Positions 41,846 through 53,850 are shown, counted from the first letter of the stretch. The stretch: 64,000 nucleotides of DNA from Liolophura sinensis (GCF_032854445.1 NC_088301.1:21939808-22003807); one strand, 5' to 3'. Numbers and translations: made by a program. The notes: generated from the letters alone by a model not told the origin.

Positions 41846-42193
41846 GTGAGTGAGTGAGTGCTTGGGGTTTAACGTCGTACTCAACAATTTTTCAGTCATC
41901 ATTAGGGTGCATGTATGTGTAATGTGCCTCCTTGTTGCAGGACGGATTTCCACCGCTCTTTTATTTAGTGCTGCTTCACTGAGACGACTTACCGAAGGCA
42001 AGTAAGCCGACCCGCCCGAGCCATTATACTGATACGGGTCAACCAGTCGTTGCACTATCCCCGTCACGCTGAACGCCAAGCGAGGAAGTTACAACTACCT
42101 CTTTTAGAGTCTTAGGTGTGACTCGATCAAGGATTGATCCTGGATCTACCGGTCCAGAAGCGGACGCTCTACCAACTGTGCTATCCGGGCCGG
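41846..42193 (-). mobile_element. SINE family A, full length, 9-bp target duplication
   Basis: From the tail 'gtgagtgagtgcttggggtt' to the head '...accaactgtgctatccgggc'. Flanks 'acctgtcga' at 41837-41845 and 42194-42202 match perfectly. Confidence 0.95.
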
Positions 42194-42202
42194 ACCTGTC
42201 GA

Positions 42203-43127
42203 AAATGTTAGGCAACATTTTAAACCGCATTTACCATAACATGGCCGTTTTAAAACGGAAAGATGGGGAAAATTAAGGAGTTGGACATTTGCGGATTTGA
42301 AAAAGTCCTACTTACGGAATGAGGTGCCATTTGTCTCTCTTGAACACACTGAGATAGGTCATCCGTAAATTAATGTCATCAAAGGTTACCTAACATTTTT
42401 CACAAGATACATGACACAGTAAGACATCTTTTATTTTTACATTAGAACAGCAAAAGAGTTCGAACTAGAAACTCCCATATTGTCTCATTTAATGCGCGGT
42501 GGTGTGTGTATATGGAAATCTTAGGACAACGGCCTTCGACAGGGAATTCGCAATGCCCCTATAGCCTGACAATTAAAACGGACTACGGCACGCATAAGAT
42601 CGTTTGCACAGCCTTGTCTTTGTCATACCATTGTAACATGGCAGACTGTATGAAGCATCACATAAAGAAATCCGGCTCTAGTAAAGATATATGGAGAGAA
42701 TAGGTTTACAAGTCACATGCGAAATGGCCAACCAAGGCAATTTATTGGCCTCGTGAGAAATCAAATGCTTACGTCTTTCGTCCAGTGAGAACAGTACATC
42801 AACCTAAGGACCTTCGAGAAGATTGTAAATTGTCTTCTAAAATTTTCAAAAGCATCCGATAGATTATATTTTTATATTTGTTATCAAGAAAAAACTTGAA
42901 ATGTCAACGTCAGAGCCATAGTACCAGACATGTGAGCTATGGGGAAACGTTTTAATCTGTCTTTCTGCACAAAGATATTTAATTGGTTACATTTTAAGCC
43001 ATAATAAAATGGTTGTGAGCTATTAGAATGTCGATCATTTGGCTTTTATTTAACTATAAGTATCCAGAGACAACTAATAATCACTGAAGACCCTGCTGTC
43101 ATGAAGCATTTCGGGCTTAAGATATAG
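42203..43127. other. Unassigned DNA
   Basis: No recognised gene or repeat. Confidence 0.4.
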
Positions 43128-43262
43128 TTTATTTATTTATTTTATTGGTATTTACACCATACTCAAAAATATTTCACTTACACGACAGCGGCCAGCATTA
43201 TGGTGGGAAGAAACCGGGTACAGCCTCGGGGGAAACCCAAGACCATCCATCCACAGGTTTAA
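43128..43262 (-). mobile_element. SINE family B, reversed, 3' part
   Basis: 'tttatttattttattggtat', 'gcggccagcattatggtggg' and 'gggggaaacccaagaccatc'. Confidence 0.85.
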
Positions 43263-43547
43263 GCGAACCCTTGCCATTCTCCACGGTGTTGATGCGCTGA
43301 ATTTTAGTTTAAAAAATCTGGGCCACACATAGTTTAGCCATATTTTAACAGGAATGTTCCCCAGGACGCATTATTTGCCTTCTAAAATTCAAAACGAATA
43401 CACAACGACGAGTGGAAGTGGTATGCTAAACATTTCGGAATGTTTATTGTTATTGAAGTTCTGTGAACACTTGTTCTGTAAGCAATGTCTCTGTATGCTG
43501 ATACATGAAGGTGGCATGGGGCAGGTTTGCCAAGATTGATTGACAGA

Positions 43548-43890
43548 GTGAGTGCTTGGGGTTTAACGTCGTACTCAACAATTTTTCAGTCATATGACGA
43601 CGAAGGAATCCTTAGGGTGCATGTACGTGTAATGTGCCTTCTTGTTGCAGGACGGATTTCCACCGCTCTTTTATTTAGTGCTGCTTCACTGAGACGACTT
43701 ACCGAAGGGAAGTAAGCCGACCCGCCCGAGCCATTATACTGATACGGGTCAACCAGTCATTGCACTATCCCCTTCATGCTGAACGCCAAGCGAGGAAGTT
43801 ACAACTTCCTCTTTTAAAGTCTTAGGTGTGACTCGATCAAGGATTGATCTTGGATCTACCGGTCCCGAAGCGGACGCTCTACCAACTGTG
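43548..43890 (-). mobile_element. SINE family A, 10-bp target duplication
   Basis: Nearly identical to the 41846-42193 copy in the core ('gacttaccgaaggNaagtaa') and slightly short at the head. Flanks 'gattgacaga' lie at 43538-43547 and 43891-43900. The high likeness of the two copies suggests recent activity of this subfamily. Confidence 0.95.
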
Positions 43891-44215
43891 GATTGACAGA
43901 GAATTTATTCTTGCTGATCGGAAATGATCTTTGTCTGAAGTCGTCAGCATTAAGAGAACGTATTCAATCCAAAACAAAAGAATAAAATGCTCAATATCTC
44001 AATATAAAGGGGATAGATAATTTGTATTATAGGATTAAACAAGTGAAAATTCAATCTCCCCCGCTGTCGGTTGCGTGTCGTGTGAAAATATGCATATTAA
44101 ATAGAGATGATCTTTCAAACAATATCGAGTGTGTCACGCACTGCGGAGGGAATAAAAGAGAATGGCAACATGAAATATGCTGTTTTTTTCCACCTTTTTT
44201 ATTTTGGGGGTAAAA

Positions 44216-44390
44216 CAGACTTTAACACCGTCGTCTTGGTGTTTGTTGTGTAACCTCGTAACGCTGAACCTTGTTTCGTACTTCATCAAATCCGTGGAAT
44301 GTCTCGCATTAAACCTTACTCGGTACGAAACAAGGTACAGCGACACTAGGTTACAAAACAATCCCCGCTACGGCAGTGTAAAGCCCTTAA
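44216..44390. repeat. Hairpin MITE-like element, ~65-bp arms
   Basis: 'gtgtaacctcgtaacgctga' and 'accttgtttcgtac' (44250-44281) pair with 'gtacgaaacaaggtacagcg' and 'acactaggttaca' (44323-44355). Pairing extends outward to 'aaaacagactttaacac' and 'gtgtaaagcccttaaacac'. A TA lies at each outer edge, compatible with a mariner-type target site. Confidence 0.75.
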
Positions 44391-44462
44391 ACACTAGGCA
44401 ATAGTGCTCCAACTGAGTAAAAATTTTAACACTGATTTGGTTAGACCTATCACTTCAAAAGA

Positions 44463-44587
44463 GGGTAATGACTTCAACAGTGAGTGATGATTTGAACTTT
44501 GGGTAATGATTTTAACATTGGGTAATAATTTCAAAACTGGGTAATGATTCAACATTACGTAATAATTTCGAAACTAGGTAATGATTT

Positions 44588-44588
<1 letters not shown>
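44463..44588. repeat. ~20-bp tandem repeat next to a TA microsatellite
   Basis: Recurring 'gggtaatgattttaacatt'-like units, about six or seven, running into the TA tract. Confidence 0.75.

Positions 44589-44656
<68 letters not shown>
44589..44656. repeat. (TA)n microsatellite
   Basis: About 34 TA units with one 'ca' interruption; its open frames are artefacts. Confidence 0.95.
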
Positions 44657-44659
<3 letters not shown>

Positions 44660-44689
44660 AGGAAATATTCGAGGAGAAAATAATCTCGG

Positions 44690-45082
44690 GTATTATGGTT
44701 AAGGATGAGAAACTGTTTTTGATTTCTGCAAATTGGAACCAGGTGTACCACCACGCTATCAATGAGGTACTCCAAGCTGGTGCCACAACTGTATAAAGTA
44801 TATCTTACTACCAACAAATCATCATCTAATATCGACAAACCGGTGTAAGTAGAACTAGATCACGTACCATAAATCAACTCCGTCCTCTGGCCAGACGAGG
44901 GCCTCATCCAGCCTCTCATGGCGATGTCCTCTTTACCCAATCTTCCTTAATCTTCTCCATTTACCGCCATCACTCAGTCTGGTTCTATTATAACCGAGCA
45001 GCTATTGTCGACAGTCCGAACTGAGGAAGGCTTTAGGTTGGAGGATTGGTATACAAGACCATGGGAAAAGTCTCGATGTAAT
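44690..45082 (-). repeat. Dispersed repeat D, copy 2 (inverted)
   Basis: Reverse complement of 27490-27860 with about 70-75% likeness; includes on the plus strand the peptide pattern R-K-A-L-G-W-R-I shared with the other copy. Confidence 0.75.
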
Positions 45083-45114
45083 GAGGACCTTTCAAACGCC
45101 CGGCTGCAGCACTT

Positions 45115-45171
45115 TGACGTCATTTTATTGACGTCAGATGTTCCTTTCCCCAGCTCATCCTGATGACGTCA
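45115..45171. promoter_or_regulatory. Cluster of three perfect CRE (TGACGTCA) octamers
   Basis: The octamers sit at 45115-45122, 45129-45136 and 45164-45171. CRE palindromes bind CREB/ATF-type bZIP proteins. A 9-bp inverted repeat ('cgttacaat' ... 'attgtaacg', about 45190-45219) follows. No start codon or exon nearby could be assigned, so the target gene is unknown. Confidence 0.5.
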
Positions 45172-45219
45172 CATTAAAGACAGTACGACGTTACAATAGA
45201 AACTGATACATTGTAACGG

Positions 45220-46579
45220 TGTAGACGTTACGTTAGGTTACAATCCATTCCTGAGGTAACAATACGCCGCCTCCCCATTCCCGGTTCTTATAGAAGAGGT
45301 GGGCAGAGAGGTCAGATACAGGTTTGTCGCCTGGATTGGTTACTTATACACGCTATCCTGCATAATACGTGTATTCATAAAACCCTCCGGCTATCAAGTC
45401 CGTTTCGTGATTTGAGTACAATTTTTATCCTGCCTATGATCTGACAATGATGAATTAAACACAATGAACCACACATCAAACTGAAAATACAACAAGCCAG
45501 AGAGAGGTCAATGGAAGAGGGATAGTAAATTGTTTCGGTGTATGAGCACACACAATAGCCACGTCTGCAAAGACGGAGAGTTTCCAATCAGATGGTCAGC
45601 GCTTTATCAGTACTGATTTCTTTTAATGAACTCTCACGGAAGATATTTCGTTTTACAAAAACAATTTCTTTCCTTGCTTTGTTATATATTTATCTATCCG
45701 TTTGTTCCATTTTTTTTTATTATTTACCTAATGATAACATTAAACCCCGCAATCGATCTAGATTACATACGAGCAGAATTCGGGTATTGTACTCTAGAGG
45801 TTTAGTCCTCGTTTGTATTGATGAGTCGCAAATATGCGAATGGGCATGGCTCAAAACTACGTCTCTTTTAATTCATTGATATACAGCATTTAAGGGCATA
45901 TGGGCAAGGGGTTTTTAACTAAACAAACATAGGCTTTTTCCCGGGTGTAACTCATAGTCACGACATGCCCACTGGGAACTTCGTTAGTCCAGAACACCTC
46001 GTTATGCGAACTGTCTTTTTTCCTGACGGTTTTCTGTTTTGCGTTTTGTCCAGATTTATGCATAAAGCAATTCGCGGAGACACAACTGCATTGGTGCATA
46101 GCGGAAGTGATTATGTGTATGCTCAACTGGAGATTAATTTCTGGCAGGAGAAAATGAAGAATTAAATGACTTTATAAGAAACTGGCCAGTCTCATTGTAA
46201 AGCCAGTTCCACGGGAAATGTTACACAAGACATCTGCTGTGGAGATGTAAAGACACATAATGATATTTGTAGAGAAACTCACAACATCCTTTATTAAAAA
46301 CTAATTGATTGGCAGTCTCTCCAATCGAGTGTATTTCAATGAGAGTATTTCGTTTATGAAGGAATGGAAAGACTGCCGAAGTACTTCCGGAAAGACATTA
46401 TTGAACATTTCCAAGTACATCAGTTTGACAAACGAATAAAGTGTGATTCCTCAGGGAAGTTCACATTTGGAGTTGTGAGTAACAAAACACCGATACATGC
46501 CATTAATATGTAAGTAGCTTAATTCATAATAAAACTTGTTGGAATAGTTCTGCTATTCAATATTTTAAAAAATACATCA
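45220..46579. other. Unassigned DNA
   Basis: Short frames only; nothing recognised on either strand. Confidence 0.4.
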
Positions 46580-46700
46580 CCAATGCTGTCGTTATGAGTT
46601 CAAGTCCAGCTCATGCTGGCTTCCTCTCCGGCTGTACGTTGCAGCAACCTCCGGATGGTCGTGGGTTTCCCCTGGGCTGTGCCCGGTTTCATCATCATTT
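46580..46700 (+). mobile_element. SINE family B, central part
   Basis: 'caccaatgctgtcgttatga', 'gttcaagtccagctcatgct' and 'gatggtcgtgggtttcccc'; it breaks off before the 'ccataatg' core. Confidence 0.8.
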
Positions 46701-47789
46701 TCAACCACGTCATTTGCTGAAATTCGATGTAATTTCAGACTCTTGGACATGACCGTCTGTTTTATTCTGCAGGTCTTTTTCAGTTATGTAATAAACAATA
46801 AACTGTGTCATCGCCCTAAATATCATTTTAAAAGAAAAGGCATATATACTGCTAAATGAATCAAATAAGCCAAATAGGTAAATGAGCAAGTGGCTCAAAC
46901 AAAATGATTGCATTCAATGTAAGGTAAATAACATCAACGACAGCCCTTCGCCAAGTAAATAAGAAACTACCTGACTTAAATCCGCAGCCGAATTGTAGTT
47001 TTGACCCTAAGATTCTCACGGGACACTTCTCACAACACATTTAGTGGTTTACTATTCCTTCGTTTCATGGTCAAGTTCCATTATATGCTGTTGGGAATTA
47101 ACCTTAAAAAGCTCTGCGAGAAACAAAGCTCTGCATACTGAGCCAAAGTCATACTTTTACGTACATGCGACGTCAAAAATTCATCCAGATATTATTACTG
47201 AAAAAAGTATGTATCTGGCTGTGATCATTTCTAGGGAAACTTACTTTGTGGGAAATATTGATTTCCATGTCCAACAAGGTTTATTTACAAACAATGTAAT
47301 CTTGTCGAGAAGACGTCACTGGCGTGGAATCATCGGAACAACTGTAACTGATATGATTAAATAACGAGGGATCAGCCGAGATATTAAAGCTTTCGTGAGG
47401 CTTATTTAACTCGTAGAATTCGAATTACCAGAGGTGAAGACGGAAATGAAATAAGAAATGGAGACGTCAGTCCAAAACCCAGGCAGTTCTGAGATTCCTA
47501 GTTAAATACTATCTATCCGTACAGAGGTGATTTCTTGTCAATTTCAGTATAGTGCTGAGAAAATATCGAATGCTTTCGCTGATTTTCGTTGAAGTCGAGG
47601 ATATACAACCACGTTCCTAATTAGGTAGACAGTGCTTAAACAAACAGCCTCTATGATCTGGTTATTTGGCTTAGCAGCAATATTTTCTTGAACATCCCCA
47701 AACAGGCAATCTTTATTCATTGTAAACTTCAAACAACTAAACCAAATAAACTTTGAAATTTTTACTGACAAGCCTGGGGATAAAGGACC
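46701..47789. other. Unassigned DNA; 106-codon frame at 47044-47364
   Basis: The plus-strand frame at 47044 has no recognised domain. No repeat seen. Confidence 0.35.
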
Positions 47790-48250
47790 TGTCTGTAATG
47801 CCGAGTGGTTTACAGGCGAATAGCACACATTTGCCGACAAGATGTTGCATGTAACACTCAGCACAGTCTAGCAGCATGTCTCCATCCAATAGCATAATAT
47901 TGATTCTTTGGCTGCAGTGGTAATAATGCGCAATTCATCACTGACCGGAAGTCTCTACACACGACAATCTCGTTACTTTAAAAACTGCGGTAATAAAGAT
48001 AATATTTCTATATTAACCCTGTCCGAGTACATCATCTTTTGTGTTCTGACAGGCGCACCGGATAATCTCCATATTTATGACTGTCTCCGCCTGATTAACA
48101 AATGCTGACTTTCCCTCACTTGTTCTCGCATGAGGGCTATTCGTCAGGAGCTTGTCAAGTCGAGTTATGGTTAAATCTCCTCATTCTACAGCCGGCACAC
48201 TCCACGTTGATTTTACTAAACACTGTGTTGAGCGATTAAATTAGGCCCTG
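47790..48250 (-). repeat. Dispersed repeat G, copy 2 (inverted)
   Basis: Reverse complement of 25740-26220. The plus strand here keeps the 66-codon frame 47908-48108, whose partner on the minus strand of the other copy is also open. Confidence 0.8.
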
Positions 48251-48628
48251 AAAGAGAAAGAATAAATACTTACATCGATTTTACTTGTAGTAACAGCATC
48301 CAGTGCTATAGTGTGTGAGAGACACTGTCTAGACTAGAAATCTAGTGTGTGTGAAACTGATAGTTACGGGGTCTTAATATCACAGAATGTCATTCTTCGT
48401 GAAAGGCTATCATTTGCAGCCAATAAATGTCCTCCATGTCTCGGTTCAAGAGATCGAAACTAAGTCTAACACTTTTTTCTTGTGTTTGTGTCGCGTTGTA
48501 GATATTCAGTAGACATCCATACATGTGATATTGCAATCAGATAAGATTAAACATCTATCTTCTACAATCGTTCAGCAAAGTGCAAAGAGAACAACAAAGC
48601 GAGGATCAAAACAACCAGATGTCTTAAG

Positions 48629-48800
48629 TATTTATTTATTTATTTGTTCATTTATTCCATTGGTGTTTACGCCGTACTCAAGAATATTTCACTTTTATGA
48701 CGGCGTCCAGCATTATGGTGGGAGGAAACCGGAAAGAGACCCGGGGAACCCACGACCATCCGCAGGTTGTTGCAAGGCCTTTCCACGTACGGTCGGAGAG
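48629..48800 (-). mobile_element. SINE family B, reversed, with a broken extra fragment
   Basis: 'tttacgccgtactcaagaat', 'ggcgtccagcattatggtgg' and 'cccacgaccatccgcaggtt'. A second short piece of the same core ('ggtcagcattatggtgggag') lies at about 48841-48865. Confidence 0.85.
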
Positions 48801-49299
48801 GCCGTGTTCAAGACTATTTAACTTGCATGCATACGATGGCGGTCAGCATTATGGTGGGAGGAAAGCATAATAACGTTGTAAAAATCCATCCGTGTTTGCA
48901 ACGCTTTCGTACCCCTTTGTTATCTGTTATAAGTTGTGGAATTATGATGAGTTGCTGTTGAAACTTTATAATGAAAGGTGTCCAATTTCGAGATTTTGAC
49001 TATTGTTAAAAGTTTCATAACTAAACTTTAAAAGCAATTACTTTCATTTACTCCCCCAACATTAGATAATTCATGCCTTCGTTCTAGCAAATCTGATGGG
49101 GAAGTCGCTGATCAGTACCTAATGTAATGAACTTCAAATCAGTCACTACATTAGGTATCTATTCTTCTACAGATCGATATATAGTGACAGGTGTCTACAG
49201 TTCAGAATCTGGTAATTGTTATCTTTTTTCATTTCAATGGGATAGAGCCAATGCAGGGTATCCAGTGAAAAGAGGTTATTCTCACAATTTGCATGAGTG

Positions 49300-49465
49300 G
49301 CAGCGCACCAGCGCAGTGCAATGACCAAGAAACCTCTCTTCCGTGCACTCGCTGTGAGTTTAAGTCCAGCTCATGCTGGCTTCCTCCCCAGTCTTACTTG
49401 GGAAGGCCCTCAGCAACCGTCGTATGCTGTTCTTAAGTACGATGTAAAACACCAATGAAATCAAA
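49300..49465 (+). mobile_element. SINE family B with internal deletion
   Basis: Head 'gcgcaccagcgcagtgcaat', 'gttttaagtccagctcat'-like box B, then 'gatgtaaaacaccaatgaaa'. The 'accataatg' core is missing. It lies inside repeat F. Confidence 0.85.
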
Positions 49466-50224
49466 AAAATCATATCCGCTTTACCTCAACAGTAGCATTT
49501 CTATTCACACATTTTTGACATTTGATTAAAATTTTGCATAACAACAGATGGCACCAACAATTCTAATTCAAGCTGTGTCACTAGAACTGTTTCAATGAAC
49601 CAGAAGGTCACTCTACGCATTGACGCAACGAAAAGCATTGACGTTGGAATCGTTGAGCAACAAAATTGTGCCAGCAGTTTTCGATCAATATTTGGCTGAT
49701 CAAAGGTTATAAAGAGACACAAAAAATCATTGTAAAGTTCTGACCTGCTGAGGCTTCACCAAACAAGGTTGGATCTAAAAATATTCTATATTTTATCTTA
49801 AAAACCCCATTTGTCTTGATTTTCTGAAACCAGCAAACACCAAATGATACACTGGTATGTCACAATAGCTGGAGGCACCTTACCTCAGATAGGCTGGTTT
49901 TAAGTCTTTTCGAGTACATTTCCTCGTTTGACATTCTAAACCAAATCTTAGTCTGAATGATAAATGAACGATGTACATCCAAATTTTTCCTCTGTTTCCA
50001 GTAGTAGTCGTCTGTAAAATTGACGCACCAATCAATGTCCCACAGAAACGTTTCTAGATCTTCACATCGAGTGTTCCTATTGCCAGTTTCATTGATACCA
50101 ATACAATGATGACAGAGCCATGCTCAGATGCAGTGCAATTCTTTTTTCTGGGAGTTTATGTTTCGTAGACTGAACCAACATTCCACGAATATTTGAGACA
50201 TGGGTGCTCAACTTTGCCCATAAG

Positions 50225-50295
50225 TCAACAATGTTCTTTCAGGCCATGTTTGTTTTTTGATTTTGCTGACATGATCCCTAGAGGAACTGTTTGCC

Positions 50296-50327
<32 letters not shown>

Positions 50328-50570
50328 GCGGTTGGGTGGGGGGGGGAGGGGTTAAGGGAATCTAAAACCACAAAATAATGTCGTGGATAATGACATTTGC
50401 TGTTGACTGATTCATCCCGAATAAATCTCAGTACGGCCGAGACGTCTATAGAATATATGAGATCAGCGAGGGGTGTTTTCTCTTCATCAGCCTCTGTGAG
50501 AAGACTTTGGGCCACGTGCTGCGGGCGGCCGTCCAGGAAGGAAATGAGCTTCATTTCCGGATTAAACAGA
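50225..50570 (-). pseudogene. Decayed coding segment of repeat F
   Basis: The minus-strand frame from 50569 reads F-N-P-E-M-K-L-I-S-F-L ... P-L-A-D-L-I-Y-S-I-D-V-S ... S-V-N-S-K-C-H-Y and stops after an expanded lysine-coding (T/C-rich) tract and a K-E-H-C end. Another frame carries on with W-A-K-L-S-T-H-V-S-N-I-R-G-M, matching A-G-K-L-R-T-E-I-S-N-Y-P-G-M in the 20-kb copy. An in-frame stop lies just upstream of the segment. The product is unknown. Confidence 0.5.
50290..50358. repeat. Polypyrimidine tract followed by a G-rich tract
   Basis: A (T)nC run of about 38 bases leads straight into 'gggtgggggggggaggggtt' plus 'aaggg', a candidate G-quadruplex. Confidence 0.7.
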
Positions 50571-51666
50571 AATATTTCTCAAAAACGGAAAGGTTATTTA
50601 TGATGTCTTGTGTAGACTTGAGGGAATATATGACTGACAGGGAGTATCTGCTTTTCTGTTGATAATCCGCTTTTCTCTGCCTCATGTATATCTTGTCTTC
50701 AGCTAGAGATAACGAATAACAAAAATGAACTATACTATCCCTTCATTTTTACTTAGAGCACATTGCATCTGATAATTAGCTTTTGCTTAACCTTACACAA
50801 GCGAAGCCAAAGATCGGAGTGATTTGATTTTTGTTTTTTTTTCATTTTCTTGGCCCGAGAATTTCTCTCATCTCTCAAAGTTGAGTAACCTCAAGGGCAT
50901 GGGGATAGGCGCCGTTTGGACTGAACTCCTTCCAGGTTATAAGAGTCTTCTTTGAAGTTCTTGTTTATTGTTGCCTTCTTTCTGGTCGTACTTGTGCTAT
51001 CATCTCACTATCCTTATGCACTGCTGATTACTACGGCGTTATGTACATACTCAGGTATGTTTTCCAAGCTTCTATCCCAGCTACTTTCCAGTTACACCTA
51101 TGGCTATGAACCCGTTTTTCTTGGCTGGTAGCAAATGTGACATAGATGCTATATTTACTGCGAACCACACACATAAACCAAGTACCACATGTCAGGAAAA
51201 AATGCTATACCTCCAAAAAATAATGTAACTAGACAGTTTTTTCGTTAGACAGATTTGGTAGGGCTACTAGCGACTTTATTTTTGCTTTCAAAAACAGTAT
51301 AAATAGGCTGTTGTTTTTTCACACTGCGAGTTACGACTTTTTATTTTCTGTTTGAAACATTTTATTTTCCGGACGGTTATTCGGAACGTCGTTATAGGTT
51401 TTCAATAAGCTTATCATGAGCCCAGCAACCATTTAATTTTTCAAAAGTTTATAAGCCGTGTTCCTGTATTTCCAACCTTAGTTTTTAGTGACAACATGTA
51501 ATGGGATTAACGCATGACATCAAGACTTATTTGTATCACACGAAATAGAGAATGAATTTGTTTCGCTGGGGTTTATTCTGACTGTCAGCATCATGTAGGT
51601 CATATTACAACGTCGTCACCCTTGATGTTCATGATTTATTTCCCCACTGCCTCCATCCTCTACTTC

Positions 51667-51816
51667 AGAAATAATGGCTTCATTCACTGTATATACCCTG
51701 TGATAACTGCAGTAAAAAAAGGAAGTCTCCATTGTTTTTGGACTAAAGACTGTTGGACTGTTTTGGCCGACTGCAGTTATCACAGCATATATGCAATGAA
51801 TGAAGCCATTATTTCT
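51667..51816. repeat. Hairpin with 47-bp arms
   Basis: Left arm 51667-51713 and right arm 51770-51816 are reverse complements at 43 of 47 positions (arms start 'agaaataatggcttcattca' and end 'tgataactgcagt'). The loop is 56 bp. No target duplication found. Confidence 0.9.
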
Positions 51817-52122
51817 ATTCTAGCACAACTCATGTTTACTTGTACTTTACACTAATTTTCAATTTTTGCTCCGTTTCGATTTTCAAACTGATACCCATTT
51901 ACCCTTGGGTAGCTATTTACCCTTCCATGGAAGAGTCCACTTTAAAAAGCTACAGGGTCCTCAGGTGAAGATCCAGTGAGAATACAGATATTCGCACGTG
52001 GTATGTCCACGTTGGTTGTTGGATGAGTTTCAGACATTCCCTAAAGAAAGCCTTCGCGGGAAGATTTTAGTCGAGAGTGTGAGTAACATCATGGCGTTCC
52101 ACAGGGCTGTTCCAGCTACAGG

Positions 52123-52715
52123 GAGTGAGTGAGTGCTTGGGGTTTAACGACGAAGGAGTCCTTAGAGTACATGTGCGTGCAATGTGCAGAACGGATTTCC
52201 ACCGCTCTTGTATCTAGTGCTTCAGTAAGACGTCTTACCGAGGGCAAATAAGTTGCCCCGTTCGACCCATTATACTGGAACGGGTCAATCAGTCGTTGCA
52301 CTATCCCATTCATGCTGAACGCCAAGCGTTACAACTTCCTCTTTTAAGGTTTATTTATTTATTTGATTGGTGTTTTACGCCGTACTCAAGAACATTTCAC
52401 TTATACAACGGCGGCCAGTATTATAGTGGGTGGAAACCGGGCACAGCCCTGGAAAAACCCACGACCATCCGTAGGTTGCTGACAGACCTTCCCACGTACG
52501 GCCTGAGAGGAAGCCAGCATGAGCTGGACTTGAACTGACAGCGACCGCATTGGTGAAAGACTCCTGGGTCATTATGCTGAGATAACGCTCTAACCAACTG
52601 AGCCACGGAGGCCTCTTCCTCTTTTAAGGTCTTAGACTCAGGACTCCGAGGGATTGATCCTGGATCTACCGCTCCCGAAGCGGACGCTCTACCAACTATG
52701 CTATCGGGGCCGGTC
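52123..52715 (-). mobile_element. SINE family A, split by a family B SINE
   Basis: The left piece 52123-52350 (tail and core) and right piece 52631-52715 (tRNA-like head, '...accaactatgctatcggggc') make one element. An imperfect flanking duplication is visible ('ccagctacaggga' before, 'ccaactacggga' after). Confidence 0.9.
52351..52614 (-). mobile_element. SINE family B, full length, nested in a family A SINE
   Basis: From the tail 'ttatttatttatttgattgg' to the head 'ccaactgagccacggaggc'. The 16-bp duplication 'cttcctcttttaaggt' at 52335-52350 and 52615-52630 is perfect, so this insertion is younger than the family A copy it sits in. Confidence 0.97.
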
Positions 52716-53599
52716 CAACTACGGGAAGGATAGGTTGGTATGACACAAAGTTCCGTATCACATATTTATGTCGCAGGCCTAGTAATTACCTATCCCGTTT
52801 CCGTAAACATCAGGCAACAGATTTTTTTTTATTTATTTATTTTTTTTTTTTTTGTAGTTATTGTCACTGCGGAAGCTGCCGATTTCATCATGATCCAGGT
52901 TACATCAAATACTGATGTTATTTACATACGCGTCGATGTGCACAACAAGTAAAAATTAACGCTTTTAAAACAATAAAATGACAAGCAATGACCAAAAATA
53001 TAACCTTGACTTTCCTTTCACTTCCAGCAGATGGCTCCACACACCCTTCACATGCGCGTCGGTGGATAAAGTAAAACCGCGCGAAATGAAACACACATCA
53101 TTCAGACATATACATTAATGTGCAAGTTAGCGTGATATGATCACTTCCTTTTTAAAATTTAATTTTAACACATTTGCCAAATGTGTACTACATAGAGAAT
53201 AGAGACATCGACTGCATATATCGTACCGTACATGAAGTGAATTTTTTCACGCGATCCAACACAGTAACGTCATAGCGTTCAGCAGGATAGGTTGGTACAG
53301 CACACAGTTTTTTAGACTTATGTATACATGTTACATATTCGATCTTTAGTAATTACGTAAACCAACAGTCAAGTGAATAATATTTCATTAAAATAAACTT
53401 AATATTCCGCAAATTTAAAATGTAAATGTTACATTAGACATGTCTGTATCTCCAACTTAGCGGAATGCAGCTTGGAAAGCAAATTTACTCGAGTCAAAGT
53501 GAAAAAGGCATCCTCAGAGATAGAGTTTACGTATTGTCATGAACAATAAATATAACAGTCTGGCTGAGATATATATTCTGAGCAGGTACAAGTAAATCT
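52716..53599. other. Unassigned AT-rich DNA
   Basis: No gene or repeat family recognised; a T-rich run lies at about 52819-52853. Confidence 0.4.
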
Positions 53600-53850
53600 G
53601 TCAGTTATTACATTGTCGTATTTACATTGAATTGACTCGTATCGATAAGCCATAGTTGCCTGTCCAAACAGCAGGGCACAATAAGTGTAAACAACACACT
53701 GTCTGTAGGCCGAGTAAAGGTCAGTGGCTCAAGGAAGGAGAATAAATCTGTCCTTGTAGATCACGATCTTTTACACCTCACCGAATCCCGGCGAATCGAA
53801 CGACTTTGATTGCTTACAGTTCAGTAGTCGAACACACATCCGGTAAGCGT
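53600..53850 (-). repeat. Dispersed repeat C, copy 3 (inverted)
   Basis: The reverse complement shares 'gattcgccgggattcg', 'ggtgtaaaagatcgt', 'gagccactgacctttactcg' and 'cttatcgata' with the copies at 6150 and 10090. Confidence 0.75.

Larger units (their letters stand above)
49000..51620 (+). repeat. Dispersed repeat F, copy 2 (2.6 kb)
   Basis: Its blocks recur in the same order at 54700-56880. Pairs include 49020/54770 (caacattagataa), 49900/55350 (cattctaaacca), 50560/55450 (cttcatttccgga / cttcacttccgga), 50650/55565 (ctgcttttctctgc), 50690/55610 (agagataacgaat), 50970/56205 (cttctttct.gtcgtacttg) and 51505/56740 (gacatcaag.ttat). A SINE fragment is inserted in it. The minus strand at 50225-50570 carries the decayed coding segment shared with 19990-20480. 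Confidence 0.75.

Noticed and set aside
44574-44838. ORFs rich in Tyr-Ile near the TA tracts (also 57655-57926)
   Set aside because: Direct translation of (TA)n microsatellites.
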